DNA of 55,894 nucleotides, taken from Glaciecola sp. UBA2563. Its GTDB lineage: Bacteria; Pseudomonadota; Gammaproteobacteria; Enterobacterales; Alteromonadaceae. The number at the start of each line of letters is the position of its first letter. Position 1 is the first letter of the stretch. The notes beneath the pieces are model-generated. The model saw only the letters and a list, made by a program, of their open reading frames with translations, had not been told where the DNA came from and did not search any database. Location of the stretch: NCBI GenBank assembly GCA_002340325.1, contig DDLV01000071.1:1-55894 (forward strand), written 5' to 3'. Made by a program: the position numbers and the translations under genes. Shown piece by piece: positions 27,901 to 36,581 of the stretch.

Positions 27901-28310
27901 AAGTATTTGGCGGCGGCAGTGCCTATCTTGCACTTACTGAAGATGACCTACTTGATACAGGCGTTACCATTATGGCGAGGCCGCCAGGAAAGAAAAATAG
28001 CACTATTCAACTGCTATCAGGTGGTGAAAAGGCGTTAACAGCGTTATCATTAGTGTTTGCGATATTTAGGCTAAACCCATCGCCCTTTTGTTTGTTAGAC
28101 GAAGTAGATGCGCCATTGGACGATGCCAACGTTGGCAGATTTTGTAAACTGGTGATGGAAATGTCAAAAACTGTACAGTTTATTTATATCACACACAATA
28201 AAGTTGCAATGGAAATGGCATCCCACTTAACAGGTGTGACAATGGCAGAGCCTGGGGTGTCAAGGATGGTGTCTGTCGATATGGAAGAAGCACTTGAGAT
28301 TGCTGAATAG
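24855..28310 (+). CDS. smc: Chromosome segregation ATPase Smc
   Basis: Condensin-type SMC protein organising the nucleoid. The 1151-residue protein has N-terminal Walker A GPNGCGKSN (from 31), long Glu/Gln-rich coiled coils, a hinge near 500-620, the signature LSGGEKAL (from 1054) and Walker B LLDEVDAPLDD (from 1080). The smc-zipA-ligA order is normal for Pseudomonas- and Alteromonas-type bacteria that use Smc instead of MukB. No kleisin genes (scpA/scpB) are in the window. The start is fixed by the upstream in-frame stop. Confidence 0.96.
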   Translation: MRLKKIRLAGFKSFVDPTNIPFPGDMTAIVGPNGCGKSNVIDAVRWVLGESSAKNLRGDAMTDVIFNGSSARKPVSQCSVELVFDNSAGRIAGEYARYNELSVKRIVTKEAVSSYMLNGSKCRKKDITDLFLGTGLGPRSYAIIEQGMISRLIESKPQELRVFIEEAAGISKYKERRKETQTRIQHTNDNLNRLDDVRLELAEQLEKLRRQAAAATKYKALKQDERELKANLAALRWRKQTELVATSEKAISTFQQQLSDLVISRQNNESNVQSLKNELAVYKQNATEIQTSIFSISNDITKIEQSQIFAKKRLGQIQHEKEQLLFSETSMESELGAIKQELVELTTQIEQLEPEKFIIEQQFEEIEDVKIRTQERLNAVEQQHKKEDDEFLQKKQQLQHLHGKLQQTLSLQQRTQERISELTSEKSSLGDADDNVIPDLRRLIETEKQSSEIEKTRIKEQTQLLEAQQNLERETEKELSSARNELFREKARLETLLALQSETLKQSSYPDWMNQNMLTNIWQAFSIDKAYSSCLETVLQLYEHVNVYSGDIPSIEQYVDGHSVSLWFQNAFTEDKASGTLAEFVHQKKVPQLFNHIVICEKPNSISQEMLDASHTSYLDMDGNWLSKSMLLKPKTSKGKLERADEIRQADQDILRFREQINAKERALQEISDDVSSQKTQLEAQKRKLEDANRVLNERETNLRFAELQNAQQKESREKVIAELEKQQRLMSEESESLELLNIQIEELSIWVADGEDAKSKREDTTAELKKELHVLTDKLNVIQTDLHQHQLQLQQIKNSLQLSTEQQKAKLQLRQTSQDKLALLEEEAENLTMPAEEQQDKLQRLLEDKQRLSDRQANVSTQISEVEQSIKTLEQGSSGVNIQIEKLKSQIESERLKAESAKVRAQGFQEQLAEMKVQLNDLESAIDEQDETELQQRLDKVTSSVSRLGAVNLAAVDEFTEQSERKAHLDAQNDDLVAALETLENAMRKIDRETKQRFKTTFDKVNNDLKSLFPKVFGGGSAYLALTEDDLLDTGVTIMARPPGKKNSTIQLLSGGEKALTALSLVFAIFRLNPSPFCLLDEVDAPLDDANVGRFCKLVMEMSKTVQFIYITHNKVAMEMASHLTGVTMAEPGVSRMVSVDMEEALEIAE

Positions 28311-28360
28311 TTGGATGAAATCTTTGGCTGACAGCAAGCGGTACAATTATAAGGAATAAC

Positions 28361-29779
28361 ATGCAGAAAGAGCTTCAACTAGCTTTGCTTGTCATTGGCG
28401 GTCTTTTTATCGTGGGCATATTGGTGCATGGTTTTTGGGTTACTCGAAAACAGCGTAATAGAGATTCACATTTCCGTTTTGAGTCAAGAAGAGATGCAGA
28501 GCCAAGATTCAACAGTAGTGTAAATCGAGAAGAATATGGTGAAGGTAGCATAAAACCTACTCATTCTTTTTCTGAAACCGAGCAAAATAATAATTATTCG
28601 TTTGAAGAAACCCATAATAAAGAAGTGGCGCCGCCGCAAGACGATGCAGAATTCCGAGATAGTGGCAGTGGTAGTGGAGCTGATTTGAATATTGAAGCAC
28701 CGTTTGAGTCTAAGGAACAGCTGCACTCACAAGACGATAACATACCTAATGCTCCATCTACTGAACCGCAAATTACCCAACAAAAACCAACAGAGCAAGC
28801 GTCACAGGTTAAGCCTCCCGAAACTCATACCGAGGAGTCTGCTCCACTGTATGCAGATGTAGTAACACAACCAAAGCCTGAGTTTGTCAAAGAAAAAGTT
28901 TCAGAACCCATTATTCCCGACGAACCGCCTGCATTCCTATTGAAACAAAACGGTCAGAAGGATACTAGTGACAGTACTGCCAAAAAAGAAAGTCCACAGG
29001 AAAACCACGTTACATCAGACAAAAGAAAGGATCCGGATACAGAAACAGACATTCCACGAACACCTGCTGAAGAGTTAGTCTTGGAGCCTGTTGAGTCTGA
29101 AAAATCTCAAAGTTTAGCGAGCCAAGCAAAAAAAATCGTTCGAAAGAAGAGTAAATCACTTGCGGACAAGTTGCGTAGGGAGCCATCAATTGGACAGTCT
29201 AGTGGCGCTGATGACGAACAAATGAGAATTGATTTTGGGGAGTCAAGGAAAGCGGATAGTGCTCAAGCAAGTCGTGGCAAAACTACACGTGGCGATAATC
29301 ACAACAGTAAAGATAATCACCAAGAAAATGTCAAAAATGACAAAGCGGCGCCAGAACAAGAAGTCATCGTACTTAATGTACAAACAACAAAAGATAATCC
29401 CATTGAGGGCGCAACGCTTCTTCAAATGCTACTGACACTCGGGTTCAAATTTGGCGATCACGATATCTTCCACAGACATGTGAATACGAATGGCAAAGGC
29501 CCCGTTTTATTCAGTTTAGCTAACCTATTTAAACCCGGTGTTTTCGATATTGATAATATTGAGAAGTTTACTACGCAAGGGTTGAGTCTTTTTATGATGC
29601 TGCCGATTGAAGGCGAAGCGCAACAAGTGTTCAATATGATGCACAATGCCGCCCGAAAAATAGCGGAAGAATTTAATGGTAAAGTTCTGGACGCAAATAA
29701 GGTTCCTATCAGTAAACAAAGCCTTCAGCAGTATGCTGAGAGGATAAGAGATTTTGAAAGAAGGCAACACAAAAAATAA
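28361..29779 (+). CDS. zipA: Cell division protein ZipA
   Basis: Inner-membrane protein that tethers FtsZ at the division site. It has an N-terminal membrane anchor (residues about 5-26), a very long charged Pro/Glu/Gln/Ser-rich linker (about 30-325) and a C-terminal ZipA FtsZ-binding domain (about 335-470, beginning EVIVLNVQ and including KGPVLFSLANLFKPG). At 472 residues it is longer than the E. coli protein because of the linker. AAGGA lies 6 nt before the ATG. Confidence 0.94.
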   Translation: MQKELQLALLVIGGLFIVGILVHGFWVTRKQRNRDSHFRFESRRDAEPRFNSSVNREEYGEGSIKPTHSFSETEQNNNYSFEETHNKEVAPPQDDAEFRDSGSGSGADLNIEAPFESKEQLHSQDDNIPNAPSTEPQITQQKPTEQASQVKPPETHTEESAPLYADVVTQPKPEFVKEKVSEPIIPDEPPAFLLKQNGQKDTSDSTAKKESPQENHVTSDKRKDPDTETDIPRTPAEELVLEPVESEKSQSLASQAKKIVRKKSKSLADKLRREPSIGQSSGADDEQMRIDFGESRKADSAQASRGKTTRGDNHNSKDNHQENVKNDKAAPEQEVIVLNVQTTKDNPIEGATLLQMLLTLGFKFGDHDIFHRHVNTNGKGPVLFSLANLFKPGVFDIDNIEKFTTQGLSLFMMLPIEGEAQQVFNMMHNAARKIAEEFNGKVLDANKVPISKQSLQQYAERIRDFERRQHKK

Positions 29780-31850
29780 ACAAAGGTATACAGGCCCTAG
29801 TTTCTCTTCATCAGCATTGGGTTCATTCGTGGCAGATCATCAACAGATTCAAAAATATAATTCTCTAAAGTCTTCACTGGAAGAATTTGCTCATCAGTAT
29901 TACGTCTTAGACGATCCAACGGTTCCCGACGCCGAATACGATCGTTTAATGCGCCAGCTTATTGCATTAGAAGAAATTGCACCAGAGTTAAAAACACCTG
30001 ATTCACCCTCGCAGAAAGTAGGGGGTAAAGCGTTATCCAAGTTTGAGCAAGTAACACATGAGCTACCCATGTTATCTCTCGATAATGGCTTTTCTGCAGA
30101 TGATTTCGCTGCATTTGAACAACGTGTAAAAGACCGATTGATATTATCTGATAATATTGAATTTGCATGCGAACCAAAATTGGATGGATTGGCAGTTTCA
30201 ATTATTTATGAAGGCGGTGTACTGGTTAAAGCTGCAACACGCGGTGATGGCCAAGTAGGCGAGAACATCACCGAAAATGTAAAGACAATTGCCAATGTAC
30301 CCCTGCGCCTTAGAGGTAGTGTGATACCTGAAAAATTAGAAGTGCGTGGCGAAGTTTTTATGACAAAAGACGGGTTTGAGTCACTGAATAAAGGACAAAA
30401 AGAAAAGGGAGAGAAAGTATTTGCCAATCCTAGAAATGCAGCCGCAGGCGCGCTCAGGCAGTTGGACTCGAAAATCACAGCGTCTCGCCCTCTGCGCTTT
30501 TATGCATATTCAGCAGGGGTTATTTCAGGCGACACCATTGCTCAAGAAACAACGCATAGTGAGCGCTTGATAAAGATGGGTGAAATGGGATTACCGTTAT
30601 GCAAAGAATCTGATGTGGCGAATGGCAGTATTGAGGCAATGCAGTACTTTGAAAAAATTGCCTCAATGCGAAATAGACTGAACTACGATATTGACGGTGT
30701 TGTGTTTAAAGTCAATGACCTCTCACTTCAAATAAGACTGGGCTTTGTTTCAAAAGCGCCGCGTTGGGCAATTGCTCAGAAGTTTCCAGCACAGGAAGAA
30801 ATCACGGTATTGAAGGACGTGGAATTTCAAGTTGGCAGAACGGGTGCGATTACGCCCGTTGCACGTTTGGAACCGGTTTTTGTTGGTGGTGTCACCGTGT
30901 CGAATGCAACACTGCACAACCAAGATGAAGTTCAGCGGTTGGGAGTTAAGGTAGGCGATAGCGTAATCATCCGCCGGGCGGGTGATGTTATTCCACAAGT
31001 GGTAAGCGTTGTGCTCGAGCGGCGTCCAGACGATGCCAGAGATATTGTTTTTCCATCAAATTGTCCTATCTGTTCATCTGAGGTTATCAGAACAGGAGAA
31101 GAAGCTGTTGCTCGCTGTACCGGAGGGATGAAATGCGAAGCGCAAAGGAAAGAAGCTATCAAGCATTTTGCGTCGCGCAAAGCGCTCGATATAGAAGGAC
31201 TTGGTGATAAATTAGTCGAACAACTTGTCGATCAAACACTCATTAATACCCCAGCAGACTTATTTCATCTAACTCTTTCCCAACTCGTTGAGCTAGAGAG
31301 AATGGGTAAAAAATCCGCTGTTAACCTTTTACAAGGAATAGAAAAAGCAAAGGCGACGACACTACCAAAATTTTTGTATTCGCTTGGTATTCGTGAAGTG
31401 GGTGAAGCAACTGCAAGAAACTTGGCAATGCACTTTTTAACATTTGAAAGCATCTCACACGCCGATAAAGAGCGTCTAATTGATGTTGACGATGTAGGGG
31501 AAGTCGTTGCTGATAATATTTTTAAGTTCATGAATGACGAACAAAACTTGGCAATCGTCGAAGAAATGATGAAGGCTGGGGTGAACTGGCCGAGCGTAGA
31601 ACAAAATATTAGTAGCGACCACCTGTTAAGCGGAAAAATAATTGTGTTAACCGGAACATTGTCAACACTGTCAAGAAGTGAAGCGAAGGACAGGTTGATG
31701 TCATTGGGTGCAAAAGTTTCAGGAAGTGTTTCTGCCAAAACTGATTTAGTCATAGCTGGCGAAAAAGCAGGTTCAAAATTGAAAAAAGCGAATGAACTTG
31801 GAATTGAAGTTTGGGGAGAAGAGCAGTTAGTCGAGTTTTTTGCTAGTTAA
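29754..31850 (+). CDS. ligA: NAD-dependent DNA ligase LigA
   Basis: Seals nicks using NAD. The 698-residue protein has the Ia domain (YYVLDDPTVPDAEYDRLM), nucleotidyltransferase motif with adenylated Lys in CEPKLDGLAVS, OB fold, a zinc-finger (CPICSS...CTGGMKCEAQ), helix-hairpin-helix repeats and a C-terminal BRCT domain. It overlaps zipA by 26 bp if it starts at the TTG at 29754, which has AGAGGA upstream; a GTG at 29829 would give the more usual length of 673 residues. Confidence 0.96.
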   Translation: MKEGNTKNKQRYTGPSFSSSALGSFVADHQQIQKYNSLKSSLEEFAHQYYVLDDPTVPDAEYDRLMRQLIALEEIAPELKTPDSPSQKVGGKALSKFEQVTHELPMLSLDNGFSADDFAAFEQRVKDRLILSDNIEFACEPKLDGLAVSIIYEGGVLVKAATRGDGQVGENITENVKTIANVPLRLRGSVIPEKLEVRGEVFMTKDGFESLNKGQKEKGEKVFANPRNAAAGALRQLDSKITASRPLRFYAYSAGVISGDTIAQETTHSERLIKMGEMGLPLCKESDVANGSIEAMQYFEKIASMRNRLNYDIDGVVFKVNDLSLQIRLGFVSKAPRWAIAQKFPAQEEITVLKDVEFQVGRTGAITPVARLEPVFVGGVTVSNATLHNQDEVQRLGVKVGDSVIIRRAGDVIPQVVSVVLERRPDDARDIVFPSNCPICSSEVIRTGEEAVARCTGGMKCEAQRKEAIKHFASRKALDIEGLGDKLVEQLVDQTLINTPADLFHLTLSQLVELERMGKKSAVNLLQGIEKAKATTLPKFLYSLGIREVGEATARNLAMHFLTFESISHADKERLIDVDDVGEVVADNIFKFMNDEQNLAIVEEMMKAGVNWPSVEQNISSDHLLSGKIIVLTGTLSTLSRSEAKDRLMSLGAKVSGSVSAKTDLVIAGEKAGSKLKKANELGIEVWGEEQLVEFFAS

Positions 31851-31868
31851 TAGTCAGTCAATAACAAA

Positions 31869-31919
31869 TAGGGCGTGTTGAACTTTGCTCAAGTAATGAA
31901 CAAAGTTCAACACGCCCTA
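31869..31919. repeat. 51-bp fold-back element related to the 37.8-kb MITE
   Basis: Perfect 19-bp inverted arms (TAGGGCGTGTTGAACTTTG and complement) around a 13-nt loop, between convergent ligA and the DUF2062 gene. Read on the minus strand, one arm plus loop continues TTCATTACTTGAGC and so aligns over about 31 bases with the MITE terminal repeat. It therefore looks like an internally deleted copy. As a hairpin it could also slow transcription from both sides, but no U-tract follows. Confidence 0.75.
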
Positions 31920-31928
31920 GTGACGGAG

Positions 31929-32468
31929 CTAATCTTCGTTGGAAGAGGCTTTTTGCTTTCTTGTCCTCCACCTTGTTCGCCACGCTTGCGTAACTGAAAA
32001 CCGCCAAAACCAGTCTAAAGAAAAAAATCCAAGTAACCCAAAAAAAGTCGAGCATATTAGGCACCCTAATAAAAATGCCGGTCCTATCGTGGTCAACGAG
32101 CTTAGTAGCCATGTCCAGCTCAGTTCGAATTGAAATTCGTTTAATTCGGTCCCAAGTACAGTACTGCCAACGAGATAAGCGGTATAGAATAGTGGTGGCA
32201 TCGTGATGGGGTTTGATATCCAAACAGTTGCTATGGATAAAGGAAGGTTAACACGCAAAGGAATTGCTAATGCTGCTGAAAGGATCATTTGAAAAGGAAC
32301 CGGCCAGAACGCGAAAAATATACCGATGCCAAACGCGCCGCGAGCTGACTTGCGGTTCAAATGCCATAAATTAGGGTCGTGTACCAACTGCCCAAACATC
32401 CCCATGTATTTATGAGATTTCACCTGTTCGTGTTTTGGTAAAAATTTACCAATAAACTTCTTTGGCAT
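31929..32468 (-). CDS. DUF2062 family membrane protein
   Basis: 179-residue inner-membrane protein of DUF2062, function unknown. It shows the family block SARGAFGIGIFFAFWPVPFQM, then GNPITMPP-like SNPITMPPLFYTAYLVG and two or three hydrophobic helices, with a basic C-terminus. DUF2062 genes commonly sit beside comEC in related bacteria; here they are divergent, with start codons 16 bp apart if comEC begins at 32485. Confidence 0.85.
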   Translation of the reverse strand: MPKKFIGKFLPKHEQVKSHKYMGMFGQLVHDPNLWHLNRKSARGAFGIGIFFAFWPVPFQMILSAALAIPLRVNLPLSIATVWISNPITMPPLFYTAYLVGSTVLGTELNEFQFELSWTWLLSSLTTIGPAFLLGCLICSTFFGLLGFFSLDWFWRFSVTQAWRTRWRTRKQKASSNED

Positions 32469-32484
32469 TTAGGTTATTCACTCT

Positions 32485-34761
32485 TTGTTATCACTCTTGC
32501 GTTCAATTAAACAACAGGATCCTGAGCTTTTAATGATGGTGAGCATCTTTGTCATTTGCTGCCATCTCGTACTACGCATTTTGCCACAGTTTCATTGGCT
32601 TATCCCGTTTTTTACGCTTTTCTTAATACTAAGGTCGTTTAGATACCGATTCTTTATTGCCTTTACAACACCATCAATAATAACACTTGTAGTGATGCTC
32701 AACTGGTATTCAGATTGGCACGTAAGTGCAAACTATGATTACCAAAACTACATAATTGAGGGGGAAGTCTTATCTGCATCATCACTGGAAACTACGCCAG
32801 ATTATATCGAGTTCAAACTCAGCGCACATTCAATAGGTAAAGACTCTTTTCGTATTTTCAAGCCAAAACTCTTATTGAGATGGTACCAACCTGATTTTAC
32901 ACCAAAACAGGGCAACAAAATTCGAGTTTTTGGCATGATTAAGCCATTAAGCACTTACGCCAATCCAGAACAGAGATTTAATGTGCAAAAGTTCCTCACA
33001 GCCCAAGGCGTCCACAGAATTGTAGTACTTAAAAATAGTCCGTCCAATGATATTCGTGATACATCAACGTCTGTTAGACAAAAAATCATCGAGCGAATAG
33101 GGAATTACCCGATTCAATACGCACCATGGTTATTGGCTTTAGGCGTTGGACATCGGGATGAGCTGCAAAACGAAGATTGGGATTTACTACAAACAACATC
33201 AACGGCGCATTTATTCAGTATATCAGGCATGCATTTAGCCCTTGTTGCGGGTTATCTAATGATCGTTTCAAGAGTCTTAATACCCGTGATAGCAGGGTTT
33301 GTAACTTCGCATAGAATGCTGATGAAGACAAAAGATTTCCTGGTCTTAATGGGCTGTTATGGTTACGTAGTATTAGCAGGAGAACAATTACCCGTGATCC
33401 GAGCGTTTACAGCAATTGTTATTGTTGTTCTTTATGCTCATGCTGAAACACCGCTTACCTCAGCGCAACTTTTTATAAGAGTCCTATTTGTCGTCACGTT
33501 ACTTTTTCCATTGTCTCTATTGAGTACTAGTTATTGGCTGAGTTTTGGCGCTGTCCTGATTTTGCTGTCTGTGATTGCCATCAATAAAATGCCAATACAG
33601 AATTCAATTACGTCCAAATTATTCGTTGCCTTTAGAATACAATGGGTGTTCTTTTTAGTCAGTTTACCTTTGACTCTTGCATTGTGGGAACAGACAGTTT
33701 TTGTGAGCATTTTTGCAAATATTGTCCTTATCCCATTGATAAGCCTAATACTGCTACCCTCGTTGTTATTGGTCATCATCCTCAATCTAGTGGGTATTGG
33801 TAGCACATGGCTGATTATCTGCTGTGATTTTTTGATGCACGTATGCATCGAATGGCTGACAAAATTAACTTCGATAAATCAGCAAATAGAAGGCGCTAAT
33901 ACAGGATATCTCGGCGTTTTTTTCTGTGTTTTGACTGCCGTTTTTTTGTGGCAAAAGTTGCGATTGGTTTCAGTTTCATTGCTTTGTCTCGGTTGCTTGT
34001 GGGCCAGTATGCTTTCACCTAGACAAACAGAAGAATTAGTTTTCTTTGATGTCGGACATGGCAACAGTGCAATACTGAATCATCCGGACGCAACAATTAT
34101 TATCGATTTTGCAAAAGGTAACGACCTGTATTCGATTCTTTCAAGAGAAATCCACCCTTATATTACGGCACAAAATATCAATCAAATTGACCTCGGTATT
34201 GTCAGTCATTTTGATGCTGATCACGCTGGCGGATTAGGATTCTTGCTTGAACAAGATAGTATCAACACGCTTTGGTCACCTAGAGCGCATTGTAGACTTG
34301 GTAGCCGTTTTAAACGCGATAATCTGTCTATGGTAGCGTTATGGCCACCTGTCACATCAAGCGGAAGCGAAAACAATGATAGTTGCGTTATACTATTGAC
34401 GGTAAACGGCACGAGAATTCTTTTTACTGGTGATATCACTGCCGAAGAAGAGCTAGCCTTGGTTAGGCGCTGGCCGAGCTTAACCGTTGATGTCTTACTA
34501 GCGCCTCACCACGGCAGTAGAACATCATCAAGCGATGTGTTTGTTAATTCACTGATGCCCGAAATTGTTGTTTTTTCGACACCATATCCAAGTCACTGGG
34601 GTCACCCACATAACGACGTTGTTCAACGATATGAAAACATCGGCGCGAGAATAGTTCATTTAGGCAAATCTGGCGCACTAAAAGTGACGTGGAGGGGCGA
34701 TGAAATAAAGTTATCTACCATGCGGGAAGACCTGTATAATCGCTGGTATTACAAAAAATAG
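32485..34761 (+). CDS. comEC: ComEC/Rec2 family DNA-uptake channel
   Basis: Inner-membrane channel for single-stranded DNA in natural transformation. The 758 residues have an N-terminal DUF4131-like region, the polytopic Competence domain (with LLALGVGHRDELQNEDW and HLFSISGMHLALVAGY) and a C-terminal metallo-beta-lactamase domain (SHFDADHAGG; LAPHHGSRTSS). The frame opens at a TTG (32485) overlapping the divergent gene's leader; the ATG at 32533 (residue 17) would align better with the E. coli homologue. Whether the cell is transformable cannot be judged from this window. Confidence 0.92.
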   Translation: MLSLLRSIKQQDPELLMMVSIFVICCHLVLRILPQFHWLIPFFTLFLILRSFRYRFFIAFTTPSIITLVVMLNWYSDWHVSANYDYQNYIIEGEVLSASSLETTPDYIEFKLSAHSIGKDSFRIFKPKLLLRWYQPDFTPKQGNKIRVFGMIKPLSTYANPEQRFNVQKFLTAQGVHRIVVLKNSPSNDIRDTSTSVRQKIIERIGNYPIQYAPWLLALGVGHRDELQNEDWDLLQTTSTAHLFSISGMHLALVAGYLMIVSRVLIPVIAGFVTSHRMLMKTKDFLVLMGCYGYVVLAGEQLPVIRAFTAIVIVVLYAHAETPLTSAQLFIRVLFVVTLLFPLSLLSTSYWLSFGAVLILLSVIAINKMPIQNSITSKLFVAFRIQWVFFLVSLPLTLALWEQTVFVSIFANIVLIPLISLILLPSLLLVIILNLVGIGSTWLIICCDFLMHVCIEWLTKLTSINQQIEGANTGYLGVFFCVLTAVFLWQKLRLVSVSLLCLGCLWASMLSPRQTEELVFFDVGHGNSAILNHPDATIIIDFAKGNDLYSILSREIHPYITAQNINQIDLGIVSHFDADHAGGLGFLLEQDSINTLWSPRAHCRLGSRFKRDNLSMVALWPPVTSSGSENNDSCVILLTVNGTRILFTGDITAEEELALVRRWPSLTVDVLLAPHHGSRTSSSDVFVNSLMPEIVVFSTPYPSHWGHPHNDVVQRYENIGARIVHLGKSGALKVTWRGDEIKLSTMREDLYNRWYYKK

Positions 34762-34800
34762 TCCCTTGCAACGATATGAAAAATAAAGGTAATTGCGGTA

Positions 34801-36567
34801 TTGAGTAATTCTGTCGACGAAGTTCCAATAAAAGATCAAGCGACGATAAAACGCTTTCTTGCTTACGTCTGGCCACATAAACTTTTAACGATAGTGGCGA
34901 TTGTTGGCATGATTGGGTATGCCGCCGTTGATACTTTCTTTTTCGCGCAGCTTCAACCCTTAGTAGATGATTCACTGCAAACAGGTGATTATGACTATTT
35001 GCGAATAGCGGCTTATGCGATTGTCCCGTTATTCTTGCTGCGAGGGGTTTTTAACTTTTTAGGTACCTATTCTTTAGAATATTTAGGTACAAAAGTCGTT
35101 ATGCGTATGCGACAAGAGTTGTTTGATAAATATATTCATCTACCTATTTCTTTTCACGATAATCATTCTACTGGTAGTTTAATGTCAAAGATCCTGTATG
35201 ACACTGAGCAAGTGCGAAATGCCGCAGGCAGAGCATTACTCACGCTCGTCAGAGAAGGCATGTTTGTCATTGGACTTCTTGCTGTCATGTTTTACCACTC
35301 GTGGCAACTGTCCTTGATTTTTTTACTGATTGGTCCTCTCGTTGGTATTATTGTATCGGTTGTCAGCAAAAGGTTTCGCCAAGTCAGTAGAGCAATTCAA
35401 GCAGCAATGGGCTCACTGACGACAAGTATCGAACAAGCGGTTAAAGGACATAAAGTCGTGTTGATGTTCGATGGACAGAAGTTAGAGTCTGATCGTTTTG
35501 AAGAAAAGAATAATCACAACAGACAACAAACGATGAAGCTGGTGAGCGCGCAAATTTTAAGCGTATCAACGATACAAGTCATAGCGTCAATTGCCCTAGC
35601 AGTTGTCCTATTTGTCAGCAGCATTCCGGATTTTATCAAAGAACTTACGCCAGGTGTCTTTCTCAATGTGGTGGTGTGCATGGTCATGCTGTTAAAACCA
35701 CTTAAACAACTCACGACAGTAAATACCGAATTTCAAAAAGGCATGACGGCTTGTGCAAGTGTGTTTGCAATTCTTGACCAAGATAGCGAAAGAGATACTG
35801 GCACAAAAACTATGGATAGAGCTATAGGCAAGGTCAGATTTGATAAGGTTAATTTTACCTATACCGGAAAAACAACACCGGCCCTAAAAGACATCTGCTT
35901 TGAGGCATTACCGGGGCAAACAATAGCGCTTGTTGGGCGTTCTGGAAGCGGCAAATCAACGCTTTCCAGTTTGTTAACGCGTTTTTATGAACCAAATGCC
36001 GGCACAATATACCTCGATGATATGAATATAAACGAACTCAGCTTGCGTTCATTGCGCAGACAGTTTGCGTTGGTATCCCAGCAAGTGCAGTTATTCAATG
36101 ACACAATTGCCAATAATATCGCATATGGCAAACAGGACTCTGTGACACGAAGTCAAATATTGGAAGCTGCCGATATCGCAAATGTCACTTCTTTTGTGGA
36201 GATGCAAGAACAGGGTTTCGATACGCTCATCGGAGAAAATGGCTTAATGCTGTCGGGCGGTCAACGACAACGTATCGCAATTGCCAGAGCTATCCTATCA
36301 GACGCACCTATACTCATTCTCGATGAAGCAACATCCGCGCTTGATACAGAGTCAGAGAAATCAATCCAAAGCGCGTTAGAACAGTTACAAAAGACAAGAA
36401 CGTCCATTGTCGTCGCTCACCGACTGTCGACCATTGAGAATGCCAATTGCATTTTGGTGATGGAACAAGGAGAAATTGTCGAGAAAGGCACGCATGCAGA
36501 GCTATTAAAAAGCAATGGTATATACGCTCAGTTACATGCACTTCAATTTTCTAGTGAATCAAAGTAA
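34801..36567 (+). CDS. msbA: Lipid A export ATP-binding/permease MsbA
   Basis: Homodimeric ABC exporter that flips lipid A-core across the inner membrane. The 588-residue protein has six membrane helices (about 20-315), then the nucleotide-binding domain with Walker A GRSGSGKST, signature LSGGQRQR, Walker B ILILDEATSALD and H-loop VVAHRLSTI. TTG start with AAAGG about 10 nt upstream. lpxK follows after 14 bp, the standard msbA-lpxK pair. Confidence 0.95.
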   Translation: MSNSVDEVPIKDQATIKRFLAYVWPHKLLTIVAIVGMIGYAAVDTFFFAQLQPLVDDSLQTGDYDYLRIAAYAIVPLFLLRGVFNFLGTYSLEYLGTKVVMRMRQELFDKYIHLPISFHDNHSTGSLMSKILYDTEQVRNAAGRALLTLVREGMFVIGLLAVMFYHSWQLSLIFLLIGPLVGIIVSVVSKRFRQVSRAIQAAMGSLTTSIEQAVKGHKVVLMFDGQKLESDRFEEKNNHNRQQTMKLVSAQILSVSTIQVIASIALAVVLFVSSIPDFIKELTPGVFLNVVVCMVMLLKPLKQLTTVNTEFQKGMTACASVFAILDQDSERDTGTKTMDRAIGKVRFDKVNFTYTGKTTPALKDICFEALPGQTIALVGRSGSGKSTLSSLLTRFYEPNAGTIYLDDMNINELSLRSLRRQFALVSQQVQLFNDTIANNIAYGKQDSVTRSQILEAADIANVTSFVEMQEQGFDTLIGENGLMLSGGQRQRIAIARAILSDAPILILDEATSALDTESEKSIQSALEQLQKTRTSIVVAHRLSTIENANCILVMEQGEIVEKGTHAELLKSNGIYAQLHALQFSSESK

Positions 36568-36581
36568 GTACCGCTATTAAT

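Noticed and set aside
31869..31919. Reading the fold-back element as a simple bidirectional terminator
   Set aside because: No U-tract on either side, and the arm plus loop matches the MITE end, so a mobile-element origin is the better explanation.
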